This document shows positions 11,292-11,298 of a stretch of 11,298 bases of DNA, one piece after another (position 1 is the first letter of the stretch; each line of letters opens with the position of its first letter). A program made the position numbers and the translations under genes. The notes under the pieces were generated by a model that had not been told where the DNA came from, searched no databases, and was given only the letters and a program-made list of their open reading frames with translations. This DNA is from Balneolaceae bacterium (GTDB lineage: Bacteria; Bacteroidota; Rhodothermia; Balneolales; Balneolaceae), in assembly GCA_007129085.1 (NCBI GenBank), contig SKWF01000326.1:1-11298 (forward strand), read 5' to 3'.

Positions 11292-11298
11292 ACGAGCA

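Noticed and set aside
11102..11298. CRISPR-like array at the right end
   Set aside because: The units are palindromes of different sequence with irregular spacing. There are no identical direct repeats with uniform spacers and no cas genes.

Overview
The window looks like chromosomal DNA from a Bacteroidota-like bacterium, most probably the Balneolota/Rhodothermota side. The reasons are moderate G+C, mostly weak Shine-Dalgarno signals, a lipoprotein M28 peptidase, and scattered palindromic repeats next to small DUF559 and four-helix-bundle genes. The taxonomic call is an inference from gene style, not from a marker gene. No rRNA, tRNA, CRISPR array, transposase or phage gene is visible.

Layout, left to right: the first 38 bases hold the start of a leftward gene that leaves the window. 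Then come mnmE (tRNA wobble-uridine GTPase) and pdxH (pyridoxamine phosphate oxidase), both leftward. A small two-helix membrane protein runs rightward. It converges on a leftward pair in which an M28 lipoprotein peptidase overlaps a thioredoxin-fold [2Fe-2S] ferredoxin by 8 bases. Next is a rightward DUF559 nuclease-like gene inside inverted copies of a C/T-rich palindromic repeat, followed by a leftward pyruvate phosphate dikinase (ppdK). Divergent from ppdK is a YfcC-family carrier, then a four-helix-bundle (S23/IVS-type) gene inside a perfect 26-bp inverted repeat, then a sodium:solute symporter. The right end is a cluster of short palindromes.

The conserved genes are housekeeping or central metabolism (tRNA modification, vitamin B6, PEP/pyruvate interconversion) plus two secondary transporters.

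The most interesting signal is architectural. Two unrelated small AT-rich genes each sit in a unit of about 580 bp bounded by inverted repeats, with no transposase. One unit (4222-4800) runs into the 3' end of ppdK and appears to have supplied a new C-terminal tail and stop codon. The other (9012-9595) fills nearly all the space between the YfcC carrier and the symporter. Without it those two genes would be only about 26 bp apart, as in an operon. Both look like single-gene, repeat-bounded insertions that may be mobilised in trans.
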